In this document: piece after piece, positions 11,530-20,038 of the stretch | How the letters are laid out: each line of letters opens with the position of its first letter | Numbering within the stretch: position 1 is the stretch's first letter | Assembly (NCBI GenBank): GCA_009380045.1 | Contig: WHSN01000010.1 | Span: 1 to 50,409, forward strand | Origin: Luteitalea sp. | Lineage (GTDB): Bacteria; Acidobacteriota; Vicinamibacteria; Vicinamibacterales; CAVVIG01 | DNA length: 50,409 nucleotides | Direction: 5' to 3' | Program-made: the position numbers and the translations under genes | Notes under the pieces: generated by a model | What the model saw: the letters and a program-made list of their open reading frames with translations, nothing else | Told to the model about the DNA's origin: nothing | Database searches by the model: none

Positions 11530-12524
11530 CGGAGAATCTCCCGCTCCCGGTAGTAACGGGCGGCGCCGGGATGGAGGGGAATCGGGGCCGCGGCTGCCTG
11601 ATAGGGATCGATGGCTCGCGCTTCGTAGTACTTCTCGGCCAGCGCCGGCAGATCCTCGAAGAGCTGCCTGGTCAGGTCGTAGACCAGACTCTCCGACAGC
11701 TGGCTCCGGCACACCAGCAGCCAATCGGCGCCGACGGTTTCGACCTCGCCCACCTGCCCGGCCAGCTGATCGGGGGCGATCACCACAGGCCTCAGGAACG
11801 GGTATTCGCTGCGCAGCCGGTTGGTGACGCTGCGCGTCACCGGAATCAGCCGCAGCGGCGTCGTCTTGTTCGTGGCGATGAGCGCCGGCGGCACGCCCGG
11901 GTAGACGACCAGCGCCGCATCGATCTCGCCGCGCGCGAGCAACGGCATGAGCGCGTTGGTGGAATGGAACCACGGTTCGACGTCGGTGTAATCCATGTTG
12001 TGCGCCCCGAGCAGGATGCGCATCGAGAACTCGCCCGAGGTCCCTCGCGGGATCACCCCGACGCGCTTCCCCCTGAGATCCTCTACTCTGGTCGCCGGGC
12101 TGTCGCGACGGACGACGACGTAGTACTGGCTGAACCAGAGCACGGCGATCCCGCGAAGGTTCCGGTGCGGGTAGCGGTTGCCCTCGATGCCTCGCCGGTA
12201 GGCGAGGTACAGCGCGTCCGACTGCGTGAGGCCGAGATCGCCCTCACCCCGGTCGAGCGCGGATACCACCACGACGCCTCCCGGAGTGGTCTGCAGCCGA
12301 ATCTGGATGCCGGGGATCGCCTGGTTGAAGCGACCGATGAGATCGCGGGTGAACGCCGGTGCGATTCCCGACCACAGGGTCAGCGCCTGCGGAAGGGGCG
12401 GCAGCGTCGGGCGCTGCTCGCACGACGCGACGGTGGCTGCGAGGCACACTGCGGCGGCGGCGCGCGCCAGAAGGCGCCGACGAGGGTCAGAGGGGAGCCA
12501 GACGCCTGCCAGACCTCGGTGCAC
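11526..12524 (-). CDS. TAXI family TRAP-type solute-binding protein
   Basis: Lipoprotein-like N-terminus (ATVASCEQRP), then LTLWSGIAPAFTRDLIGRFNQAIPGIQIRLQTTPG, DLGLTQSDALYLAYRRG, RVEDLRGKRVGVIPRGTSGEFSMRILLG, typical of TAXI proteins. Confidence 0.85.
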   Translation of the reverse strand: MHRGLAGVWLPSDPRRRLLARAAAAVCLAATVASCEQRPTLPPLPQALTLWSGIAPAFTRDLIGRFNQAIPGIQIRLQTTPGGVVVVSALDRGEGDLGLTQSDALYLAYRRGIEGNRYPHRNLRGIAVLWFSQYYVVVRRDSPATRVEDLRGKRVGVIPRGTSGEFSMRILLGAHNMDYTDVEPWFHSTNALMPLLARGEIDAALVVYPGVPPALIATNKTTPLRLIPVTRSVTNRLRSEYPFLRPVVIAPDQLAGQVGEVETVGADWLLVCRSQLSESLVYDLTRQLFEDLPALAEKYYEARAIDPYQAAAAPIPLHPGAARYYREREILR

Positions 12525-12693
12525 AGAGTATGTCAGCGATTATACGTAAGCGATCACCAGCAGTCGCCCGAGCAACCGGTGCTTGACAATTGCAGACAAA
12601 TGAGGCGTTCTGTCCGGTATGCTCCGCGCCCGCATCGGCGATCCCACTGGGCGCCTGGCGGCTCGAGTGCCGGGATAATCCGGGATAGCGCGG

Positions 12694-12732
12694 GATGCCG
12701 CGGCGGCATCAATGGCGCCACCGGCGGTGGCG
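12694..12732. other. Two adjacent perfect hairpins
   Basis: GATGCCG-CGG-CGGCATC (12694-12710) and CGCCACC-GGC-GGTGGCG (12716-12732), just downstream (minus strand) of the 12779-13165 CDS. Confidence 0.5.
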
Positions 12733-12778
12733 GCACATATCGCAGGACGGGAATGACATGAAGGTTCGCGGCTTTGGA

Positions 12779-13165
12779 CTATTCGGCATCCTGGCGCGCG
12801 AGATAGAAGGTCCAGCGCTCGCTGTTGCTCACCACCGCGGACGCCTCCATCGATTCGTAGGTGCGCGCTGACACCGCAATCGCCGTTTCTTCGCCGGCCT
12901 TGACCGGCACGACCGCCTGGCCTGCGGCGTCGGTCAGGGTGTCCCGGCCGTGGTAGCTGACTGCCGCACCAGGAATCGGCGCCTCGGAACTGCGCTCGAG
13001 CACCCGCACGGTCAACATCACGCCCAGCGTCGCCGAGCCTGGCGACACGACCGGGGAGGGCGCGGTCACAGGTGATGAGCAGGCCGCGGTCAGGAGAGCT
13101 GTAGCCGCAAACCCGGCGCAGAGGGCGCTCCGCCAGCGGTGAGGGGGGCAATCGACCTGCGTCAC
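12779..13165 (-). CDS. Small lipoprotein, possibly with a carboxypeptidase-regulatory-like (Ig-like) fold
   Basis: Lipobox-like LLTAACSS, then a beta-rich domain (VLERSSEAPIPGAAVSYHGRDTLTDAAGQAVVPVKAGEETAIAVSARTYE). Confidence 0.65.
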   Translation of the reverse strand: MTQVDCPPHRWRSALCAGFAATALLTAACSSPVTAPSPVVSPGSATLGVMLTVRVLERSSEAPIPGAAVSYHGRDTLTDAAGQAVVPVKAGEETAIAVSARTYESMEASAVVSNSERWTFYLARQDAE

Positions 13166-13472
13166 ACTGATCGACTACGCAAATCGCTCGCCAGTGTGTC
13201 TCGCTCACGAGCCACACGCCGTTCGCCGCAGCCCGACGTCGCGCCGGCAGTGGATATGGCCGAAGCGAAGCCGAAACGGTGAGCAGATGCTCGCATGTGC
13301 CACGCTGACGCCCGGAGCAATCGAAGTCAGAGCCTGTGCGCGTTCGGCGGCCTCTGCGGTTTGTACGTCGCGGCAGGCATGCCTGATGCGTTGTGCGACC
13401 CGAAGAGCTCGTGCGGTTCAGCCAATAGCCTGCCGGGCGGTGACCTTAAGTCGGACCGACCGCGATCAACCC

Positions 13473-14573
13473 TTACGGAAACTTCTGGAAGCACGGAACG
13501 GCCAGCTTCGTGACCACCGCCGCCGTGAAGCACAGCACGGCGAGGGCGGCGAAGCTCGCGAAGCGCGGCCGCTGGCTGCTGTACTCTTTCACTTGAATCG
13601 ACCCGGCCGACACCTGGTCGATCTCGCGGATCGCGGCCAGCAGGCTCGGTTCGTCGCTCGCCGCAAAGAACCGCCCACCCGATTTCTCGACCGCATCGGT
13701 CCACAAGCGGTCCGGGATGTAATCGCCCGCCTTCAGGCCGTAGTTCGTCCTCACGAAGTACACCGGTACGCCGGCAGCGACGGCGCTGCGCATGATGTCG
13801 TCGAGCGGCCGGCCATTCGACGCCGCGTTGGCGTCTTCGCCATCCGACAGGATCACCAGCATGTTTCCGGAGGCATCGAGGAACTTGAACGCCTTGAACA
13901 GCTCGACGCTCTCCTCGATCGCCCTGGCGATCTGGGTCCGTTGATCGGGAAACACCTTGAACTCCGTCGGATGGCCGATCAGGGACAGGCTGAGGAGGAT
14001 GTTGTCGTAGTCGTGCGTGAACGGGGTGACGACATAGGCGTCGTTGCCGAACTCCACCAGCGCCACCAGGTCCCGGAATCTGCCCTTCATGCGCAGCTGG
14101 ATGAAGCGCTCGGCGGCCGCCACCGTGGTGAAGAACGCCGCATCGGTCTCCGACTGCGTCTTGAGGACGTCGGTCTTGAACCGCGTGAGCATGCTGTAGG
14201 AGGCGTCGATCGCCAGGCAGATGCGGCGGCCCGGATAGGTGACCTCGCGGCGAACGAGCGCGGTGTAGGGGTCGGCGAGCGCGAGCGCCAGGAACGGCAG
14301 CCCGGACAGGAAGATCAGGAGCGGCACGTGCATCAGGAACGAACCGCGGGACCGCGGAAACGAGGTGAACACGGCTGGAAGCACGACCCGTCCGTGGACC
14401 GCTCGCCGGCGGATCGTCAGCCGCGCCACCAGCACGACGGCCGAGAAGCCGACCAGCGCGACGAGTATCAGCCGCGCCTCGCTGCGATGCGAGAACAGCA
14501 GGTCGCCAAGCGTGAGGCTTTGCCATTCTCCGAAGAGGTCGTGAGCAAGAGCGCGGAGGCCGGCGATCACGGT
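13473..14573 (-). CDS. VWA domain-containing membrane protein (BatA-like)
   Basis: MIDAS-like RRICLAIDASYSMLTRF and LVILSDGEDAN, with flanking hydrophobic segments. Start uncertain (VIAGLRALAHDLFGEW region); the ORF track extends to 14792. Confidence 0.8.
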   Translation of the reverse strand, partial: TVIAGLRALAHDLFGEWQSLTLGDLLFSHRSEARLILVALVGFSAVVLVARLTIRRRAVHGRVVLPAVFTSFPRSRGSFLMHVPLLIFLSGLPFLALALADPYTALVRREVTYPGRRICLAIDASYSMLTRFKTDVLKTQSETDAAFFTTVAAAERFIQLRMKGRFRDLVALVEFGNDAYVVTPFTHDYDNILLSLSLIGHPTEFKVFPDQRTQIARAIEESVELFKAFKFLDASGNMLVILSDGEDANAASNGRPLDDIMRSAVAAGVPVYFVRTNYGLKAGDYIPDRLWTDAVEKSGGRFFAASDEPSLLAAIREIDQVSAGSIQVKEYSSQRPRFASFAALAVLCFTAAVVTKLAVPCFQKFP

Positions 14574-14815
14574 GGACCGGCGTACTCTACCGTACGGCGG
14601 TCGGCCCCGACGTCCGAGGCCGGAACTTCCGGCCTCGGCTCGCCAACGGTTCAAGAGGCGGCGAGTCTGTCCTTGAACTATCGATCCTGCATCGCCAATC
14701 GCGACCGTGACGCTCCGCAAAAGTAGTTGACGCCGCGCAGTACTGTTCGAGTAGGCGCGCTCGCTTGCGGCGCATGTCCTCGCCGTGGCCAACTCGCGGA
14801 CACGGCACGCGTCGC

Positions 14816-15310
14816 CTACAGTGCCCGGACGTCGGCGGCGTCCACCTCCACGCTCACCGCCTGCCGCAGCAGATCGACCGAGAGATGGAGGCGGGCGCGC
14901 TCGCCTTTGCGGACCAGGCGTCCGACGACACCTTTCAGCGGGCCGGTCACGACTTCCACCATCATGCCCTCGTGGATGAACGGCGCGGGATCGTATTGCA
15001 GCTCGCTCGTCACCAGCGTGCGGAGACTTTCGATTTCACTCGCGGGAATCGGGGCGAGCTCGCCCGCGAAGGAGACGATGCCCGCGACGCCGGTGCAGGT
15101 GAGCACGACGAGCTGTCGTGCTGGATCGAAGCGCGCCAGACAGTAGCCGGGGAAGAGCGGCCAGTCCACTGCCTTCTTGCGGTCCTTCCAGCGGCTCCAG
15201 CGGGTAATCGTCGGCAGGAACACCTCGAGCCCCTTCCGATCGAGCTGTGACGCGACGACCTTCTCAGCTCGGGCACGCGTGCGGACTGCGAACCACACAG
15301 GCGTCTCCAC
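14816..15310 (-). CDS. NusG-like / UpxY-family transcription antiterminator
   Basis: WFAVRTRARAEKVVASQLDRKGLEVFLPT...PLFPGYCLARFD (NGN domain) and a C-terminal KOW-like segment (EGMMVEVVTGPLKGVVGRLVRKG). Confidence 0.88.
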   Translation of the reverse strand: METPVWFAVRTRARAEKVVASQLDRKGLEVFLPTITRWSRWKDRKKAVDWPLFPGYCLARFDPARQLVVLTCTGVAGIVSFAGELAPIPASEIESLRTLVTSELQYDPAPFIHEGMMVEVVTGPLKGVVGRLVRKGERARLHLSVDLLRQAVSVEVDAADVRAL

Positions 15311-15878
15311 GGCTGAAATTCGCGTTGCAAGCTGCGAGCCGTCACCCTTGCCATCCCAGCACGGCCAGGTTGCACGTTGTCGGCCGGGATGTGATCCGCC
15401 AGAAACCGTTGCTCCGCGGACCGCTCGAACCGGGATCCTGGCACGACAGCGCGCTGGAGTGGAGCCGCGTCTCGGCCGCGGGCTTGTCGGCGGCAGGTCG
15501 TATGGGCCCGCGACCTGCGGCGGATTCGGCGCTTCAGAGGTCTTGCCGTTCTAACGCGCGCGTCGCGCCGTTCGAATGGTTCGTCTTCCGCAACGGTTTC
15601 AGATCGAACAAGAAATTCTACGAAATCGTCAGGAGCATTCCTGACACCGACAAACGGGTCGCCGAAGACAAGAGCGGCGTGAAGGGCGGCCGACCGGTTC
15701 GACTCGCGGATGCAAGCACGTCGAGCACGGCACAAGTAAGGTGAGTGAGTGTTCGGATATCGCCGAGCGTGACGCCGGTCTGCAGCGCCGGCAAATCGAC
15801 CGTGATTCGGGATGCGGAAAGGCTTCATGCCCTCGGACGTGATTGACCTGCCCGGAACGCGGCGGTAGCATCGGCCGC

Positions 15879-16454
15879 GTGACCGACGGTTATGCCGACA
15901 TCCACAGTCACATCCTCTACGGCATGGACGACGGTCCGAGGACGATTGACGAGAGCGTCAGGATGCTCGATGTCGCCTCGCAATCGGGCACCACCGACAT
16001 CGTCGCCACCCCGCATGCGAACGGGCAGTATCGGTTCGACCCGGCGCTGGTCGATCGGCGCATCGCCGAACTCCGCGCGCGGACGACGGTGCGTATCCAC
16101 CGCGGGTGCGATTTTCACCTGCAGGTGGACAACATCGAGGATGCGGTGGCGCACCCCGACAAGTACACCATCAACCAGAAGTCCTACCTGCTGGTGGAGT
16201 TTCCGGCCGATTCCGTGTTTCCCAACAGCGAGGACATCCTGCAGCAGCTGCTCGACGCCGGGATGGTGCCGATCATCAGCCATCCCGAAAGGAATATCGC
16301 GCTCCAGCGTCGGATCGATGACCTGGCGCGATGGGTCGCCCTCGGCTGTTGCGTGCAGGTGACCGCCCTGTCGCACACGGGCCTGTTCGGACCGGCGGCG
16401 AAGTCGTGCGCCCGGAAGCTGTTGGACCGGGGGCTCACCCACTTCGTCAGATAA
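15879..16454 (+). pseudogene. CpsB/YwqE-type PHP tyrosine phosphatase, apparently C-terminally truncated
   Basis: YADIHSHILYGMDDGPRTIDESVRMLDVASQSGTTDIVATPHANGQY...ISHPERN; ORF stops at LTHFVR, just where the family normally continues into its conserved S-D-A-H segment. GTG start. Confidence 0.65.
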
Positions 16455-16702
16455 CGCTGACGCCCGTTCAGTGTCATCCTGGCGCAACAGGCCGACTCAT
16501 CCATGAAAGGATGCGCGGGATGAGCGTTCGTTGTCCCATCCTCCTCTTCCAAGCACGTCGCCTATCATTGCCGAGTTGTCGCAACCGACAAGGTTGTGTG
16601 ATGGCTGATCGTGCAAGTTCGACACGCTGCCGGCCACGCTCTGATTCGGCAGTAGCGTGCTTTGGCAAAGGAGTGATATTTCGGACGTCGGCGATCCGTC
16701 CT

Positions 16703-17890
16703 TCAGGAGATGACACCGAGTCTTTGTGACCACTCACAGTCAACGCGATGCACCATGAACAGGTTCTCGGGTGTCAACGGCGGAAGGTTGGGGTCGACCG
16801 CCCATTCTGAGAACCTGCCTCCGCCTGACGGCCCCTCTACCACGATGAAACAATCGCCGAGCGCCGAGCCTCGAACCGATGTCTTGACGTACGCTTGCCA
16901 CAGCTCTTGCCAGTGGCTGGCAAGATAGTGACCGGCCGCTGCCGTGCCGTACTCAGTAAAGCCGGCCAGCACGAACAGGACGCGACGGTGTTTGGAATTT
17001 GGGTTGGTGTGCCGCAGGATGATGGCGTAGTCACGGGCGTTCTCGGGGGAGTCGAGCCAAGTAGTCAATTCCCAGCCCTTGGGCCGAAGTTGCGTGAACC
17101 CGGGGGTCCCAGGATCCGCTGGCGCCCGCTCGAGGCGATTGAGATTTGGAGGAACAAGGTGATTCAGCAATTCGACGGTATCCCCCACGTCGGTCTGACG
17201 AATACGCATCCACGGATCGCAGACCCGCTTCACAGCGGCTATGGTCTCCTCGCTGAATCCAAGGCCCATTGACATCTCGAATGGCACCAACGGTCCGAAG
17301 TCAGGTGGTATCCCCCTATCGGCATGGGTCAGCTCAGGCGGGTTGTAGCCTGATTTCTGGAATGCCTCGCGGATCGCTTTCGCACCTTCGGCGTCCCATC
17401 GGTTGATCCACATCCTTGCCTTGAAAAAACGGTTTGCATCGGCTGAAGACATCTTCGCCGTGAAGTCCGCCGCCATCTGATGTGCCAAGGTATCGTCGAT
17501 CCTCTCCACCTGTAACACGACGACACCGGCGCGGTTGGGATGCGATGCGTCTTCGCCAAAAAACTGGTCGAACGCCCTTCGAGCCGAGACAATTCCCATC
17601 CAGAACTCCATCAGGCACTTCAGGAGCTCGAAGACGCTGACGGTGATCACTGCGGTCGCACAAGCCGCCGCCAGCGATGCCCAAAAGCTGGAACGCTGAC
17701 TCAGGTAGAAGTCCCTCCACAGGATCAACCCTACCTGCGTCGTCGCCTGAGCGTCATCGTTGCCGCCGGCGAATCGTGTTGGAGGCAGAACATGAAACAG
17801 CACCGCCCACAGAGCCAGTCCTCCCAGGAAAAGGCACAGGAAGACCGCCGTGGACGACGTCCAAAACTTCGGGCGCGGTGTGAATCGCAT
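16703..17890 (-). CDS. Hypothetical protein with two N-terminal transmembrane helices and a large soluble domain
   Basis: Two hydrophobic segments (STAVFLCLFLGGLALWAVLFHVLP; FWASLAAACATAVITVSVFELL) followed by about 300 aa with no family I can name. Start at 17890 preferred over 18100. Confidence 0.72.
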   Translation of the reverse strand: MRFTPRPKFWTSSTAVFLCLFLGGLALWAVLFHVLPPTRFAGGNDDAQATTQVGLILWRDFYLSQRSSFWASLAAACATAVITVSVFELLKCLMEFWMGIVSARRAFDQFFGEDASHPNRAGVVVLQVERIDDTLAHQMAADFTAKMSSADANRFFKARMWINRWDAEGAKAIREAFQKSGYNPPELTHADRGIPPDFGPLVPFEMSMGLGFSEETIAAVKRVCDPWMRIRQTDVGDTVELLNHLVPPNLNRLERAPADPGTPGFTQLRPKGWELTTWLDSPENARDYAIILRHTNPNSKHRRVLFVLAGFTEYGTAAAGHYLASHWQELWQAYVKTSVRGSALGDCFIVVEGPSGGGRFSEWAVDPNLPPLTPENLFMVHRVDCEWSQRLGVIS

Positions 17891-17953
17891 GGGTGGCGCA
17901 TGATACCCCAATTGGGCCGGTGGTAGGCTCACGGGGACAGACTGGATAGAATC

Positions 17954-18837
17954 ATGAATCTTGGCGGCATTGAAGCAGGCGGCACAAAGTTCGTATGCGC
18001 AGTGGGAACAAGCACCGGCGAGCTGGTGGACGAGATCGTCGTCCCGACGACGACACCCGAGGAGACTCTCAGTCGCGTGATTGCGTTCTTCCGTTCTCAA
18101 GCGCGGCCGCTGTCTGCGCTCGGTATCGGCTCCTTCGGGCCGCTACAACTCAATCGACATCGGGCGGACTATGGCTTCATCACATCGACGCCGAAGGAAG
18201 CCTGGCGATACTTCGACCTGCTTGGCACCGTAAGGCGTGCGCTGGGAGGACCGGTCGGTTTTGACACGGATGTCAATGCCGCTGCGCTCGCCGAGGCCCG
18301 CTGGGGAGTAGCCGAGAATCTCAGTACGTTCCTTTATGTGACGGTGGGCACCGGAATTGGCGGCGCCCTTTTGATCGATGGCCATCCATTTCACGGTGCA
18401 CAGCATCTAGAGATGGGACACATTCGGGTTCCTCGCGATCGAGCTCGCGACCCATTCCCAGGCGTCTGTCCTTATCACCAGGATTGTCTCGAGGGGCTGG
18501 CGTCGGGACTGGCCATCGAGGCCCGCTGGCGAATATCCCCTCCGGATCTCTCGCGCGATCATGCAGCTTGGATTCTGGGATCGATTACCTCGCCGCTGCA
18601 TGCGCCAACTGGATCTGCACGCTCTCCCCGCAGAGGATCGTACTGGGGGGCGGCGTAATGCGACATGATTTGTTTCCCCCACTGCGCCGACGTGTCGTTG
18701 AATTGCTCAACGGTTACTTAGACATGCCAGAGCTCGGGCAGGACCTTGATCGCTACATACAACCGTCTGCACTGGCAGGCCGCGCCGGAGTGCTCGGCGC
18801 GTTGGTGTTAGCGTCCCGCGAGATTGGACGCGAATGA
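17954..18837 (+). pseudogene. ROK-family fructokinase, frameshifted
   Basis: N-terminal ROK motifs (GGIEAGGTKFVCAVG, GFDTDVNAAALAEARWG, TVGTGIGGALLIDG, CPYHQDCLEGLASG) in the 17954 frame. C-terminus (IDYLAAACANWICTLSPQRIVLGGGVM...AGRAGVLGALVLA) continues in a different frame (18484..18837); switch near 18571-18582. Confidence 0.85.
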
Positions 18838-18956
18838 AGTCTGCCCAGGGCGACCTTCCTGACCAGCGCCGAAGAAATGTTGGACGAAACGTTGAAGGAA
18901 ATGAGAACATCGCGGGCATGGAAACGCGGCCATGGGAGCGGGATTGTTCTCGGTAG

Positions 18957-19109
18957 TCGTTGGTCGTTGGTCGTTGGTCGTTGGTCGTTGGTTCGGTCGT
19001 TGGTTCGGTCGTTGGTTCGGTCGTTGGTCGCTCGATAGTCCTCGGTCGTTGGTCATCGCTCGTTGGTCATCGGTCGTTGGTTCGGTCGTTGGTCGTTCGT
19101 CGATCAGCG
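18957..19109. repeat. Short tandem repeat tract (TTGGTCG heptamers and TTGGTTCGGTCG 12-mers)
   Basis: Direct reading: TTGGTCG x4 then TTGGTTCGGTCG x3, then degenerate 14-mers (TTGGTCATCGCTCG, TTGGTCATCGGTCG) and another 12-mer. Confidence 0.93.
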
Positions 19110-19126
19110 CAGTCTGCCTCGCGGCG

Positions 19127-19942
19127 ATGGCGGGGTGGACGATGGCCGCGGCCGCGCAACGTGGCCAGGCGCCGCTGCCGCTCGATCCACAAAGGGAGCG
19201 GGGCGCGAGCGTCACCCCGGCGTACGAAGGCTGGTACCGGAATCCCGACGGCTCGTTCACGATGCTGATCGGCTACTACAACCGGAACAGCAAGGAAACG
19301 CTCGACATTCCAGTCGGCCCGAACAATCGCTTCGCGCCCGGCAACCCGGATCAGGGACAGCCGACGCACTTCGAGACCGGACGCCAGTGGGGCGTGTTCA
19401 CGGTGAACGCGCCGAAAGACTTCGGGTCGAAGGCGCTGACCTGGACCATCATCTCGAACGGCGAAACACAGTCGATTCCGTTCACGCTGAACACGGGCTA
19501 CACCATCTCGCCGCTCAAGGACCTGGCGATGGGCAATGCTCCGCCGGTGCTGGCGTTCTCCCAGGGCGGCAGGAAGTTCTCCGGTCCGCCAACGGCGATT
19601 GCCGCCGTGCTGACCGGACGCGTCAAGGCGCCGGTGACGTTGAACGTGTGGGCCGAAGACCCGAAGGGCATGGGTCAGGAGTCAGGCGCGGGCCGCGGCC
19701 GCAGCGGTCTCCCGTCGGCGGCCACGGTGTCCCTCCACAAGTTCCGTGGACCGGGCAGTGTTACCTTCGAAAAAGATCGCCTGCCGGTGGCCAACCAGGG
19801 CGACATGGTATCGACCACCGCCACGTTCAGCGCGCCGGGCAGCTATGTCGTCCGCGTGCAGGCCAACGACGAGTCGGGCGAAGGTGGCGCCGGCTTCCAG
19901 TGCTGCTGGACGAACGCCCACCTCGGAATTACGATTGAGTAG
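19127..19942 (+). CDS. Secreted hypothetical protein
   Basis: Short hydrophobic leader (MAGWTMAAAAQ) and consistent beta-rich sequence (TPAYEGWYRNPDGSFTMLIGYYNRNSKETLDIPVGPNN...GSYVVRVQANDESGEGGAGFQCCWTNAHLGI). N-terminus of the ORF-track entry (18932) is repeat; true start uncertain. Confidence 0.7.
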   Translation: MAGWTMAAAAQRGQAPLPLDPQRERGASVTPAYEGWYRNPDGSFTMLIGYYNRNSKETLDIPVGPNNRFAPGNPDQGQPTHFETGRQWGVFTVNAPKDFGSKALTWTIISNGETQSIPFTLNTGYTISPLKDLAMGNAPPVLAFSQGGRKFSGPPTAIAAVLTGRVKAPVTLNVWAEDPKGMGQESGAGRGRSGLPSAATVSLHKFRGPGSVTFEKDRLPVANQGDMVSTTATFSAPGSYVVRVQANDESGEGGAGFQCCWTNAHLGITIE

Positions 19943-20038
19943 CCATCGAGGGTCGTTGTCATCGCCAGGCCTGGTCGGCGACGCGAAAGCAGGCGCATTC
20001 TCACCGGTTCACCGGGCCGCCCCCCGGAGGAGCACGAC

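Noticed and set aside
16455-16702. Possible insertion-sequence remnant after the truncated CpsB gene
   Set aside because: No transposase-like protein, inverted terminal repeats or target duplication could be identified; kept only as part of the eroded-interval observation.
18957-19109. Possible CRISPR array
   Set aside because: Units are 7-14 bp contiguous tandem repeats without spacers and no cas genes nearby.
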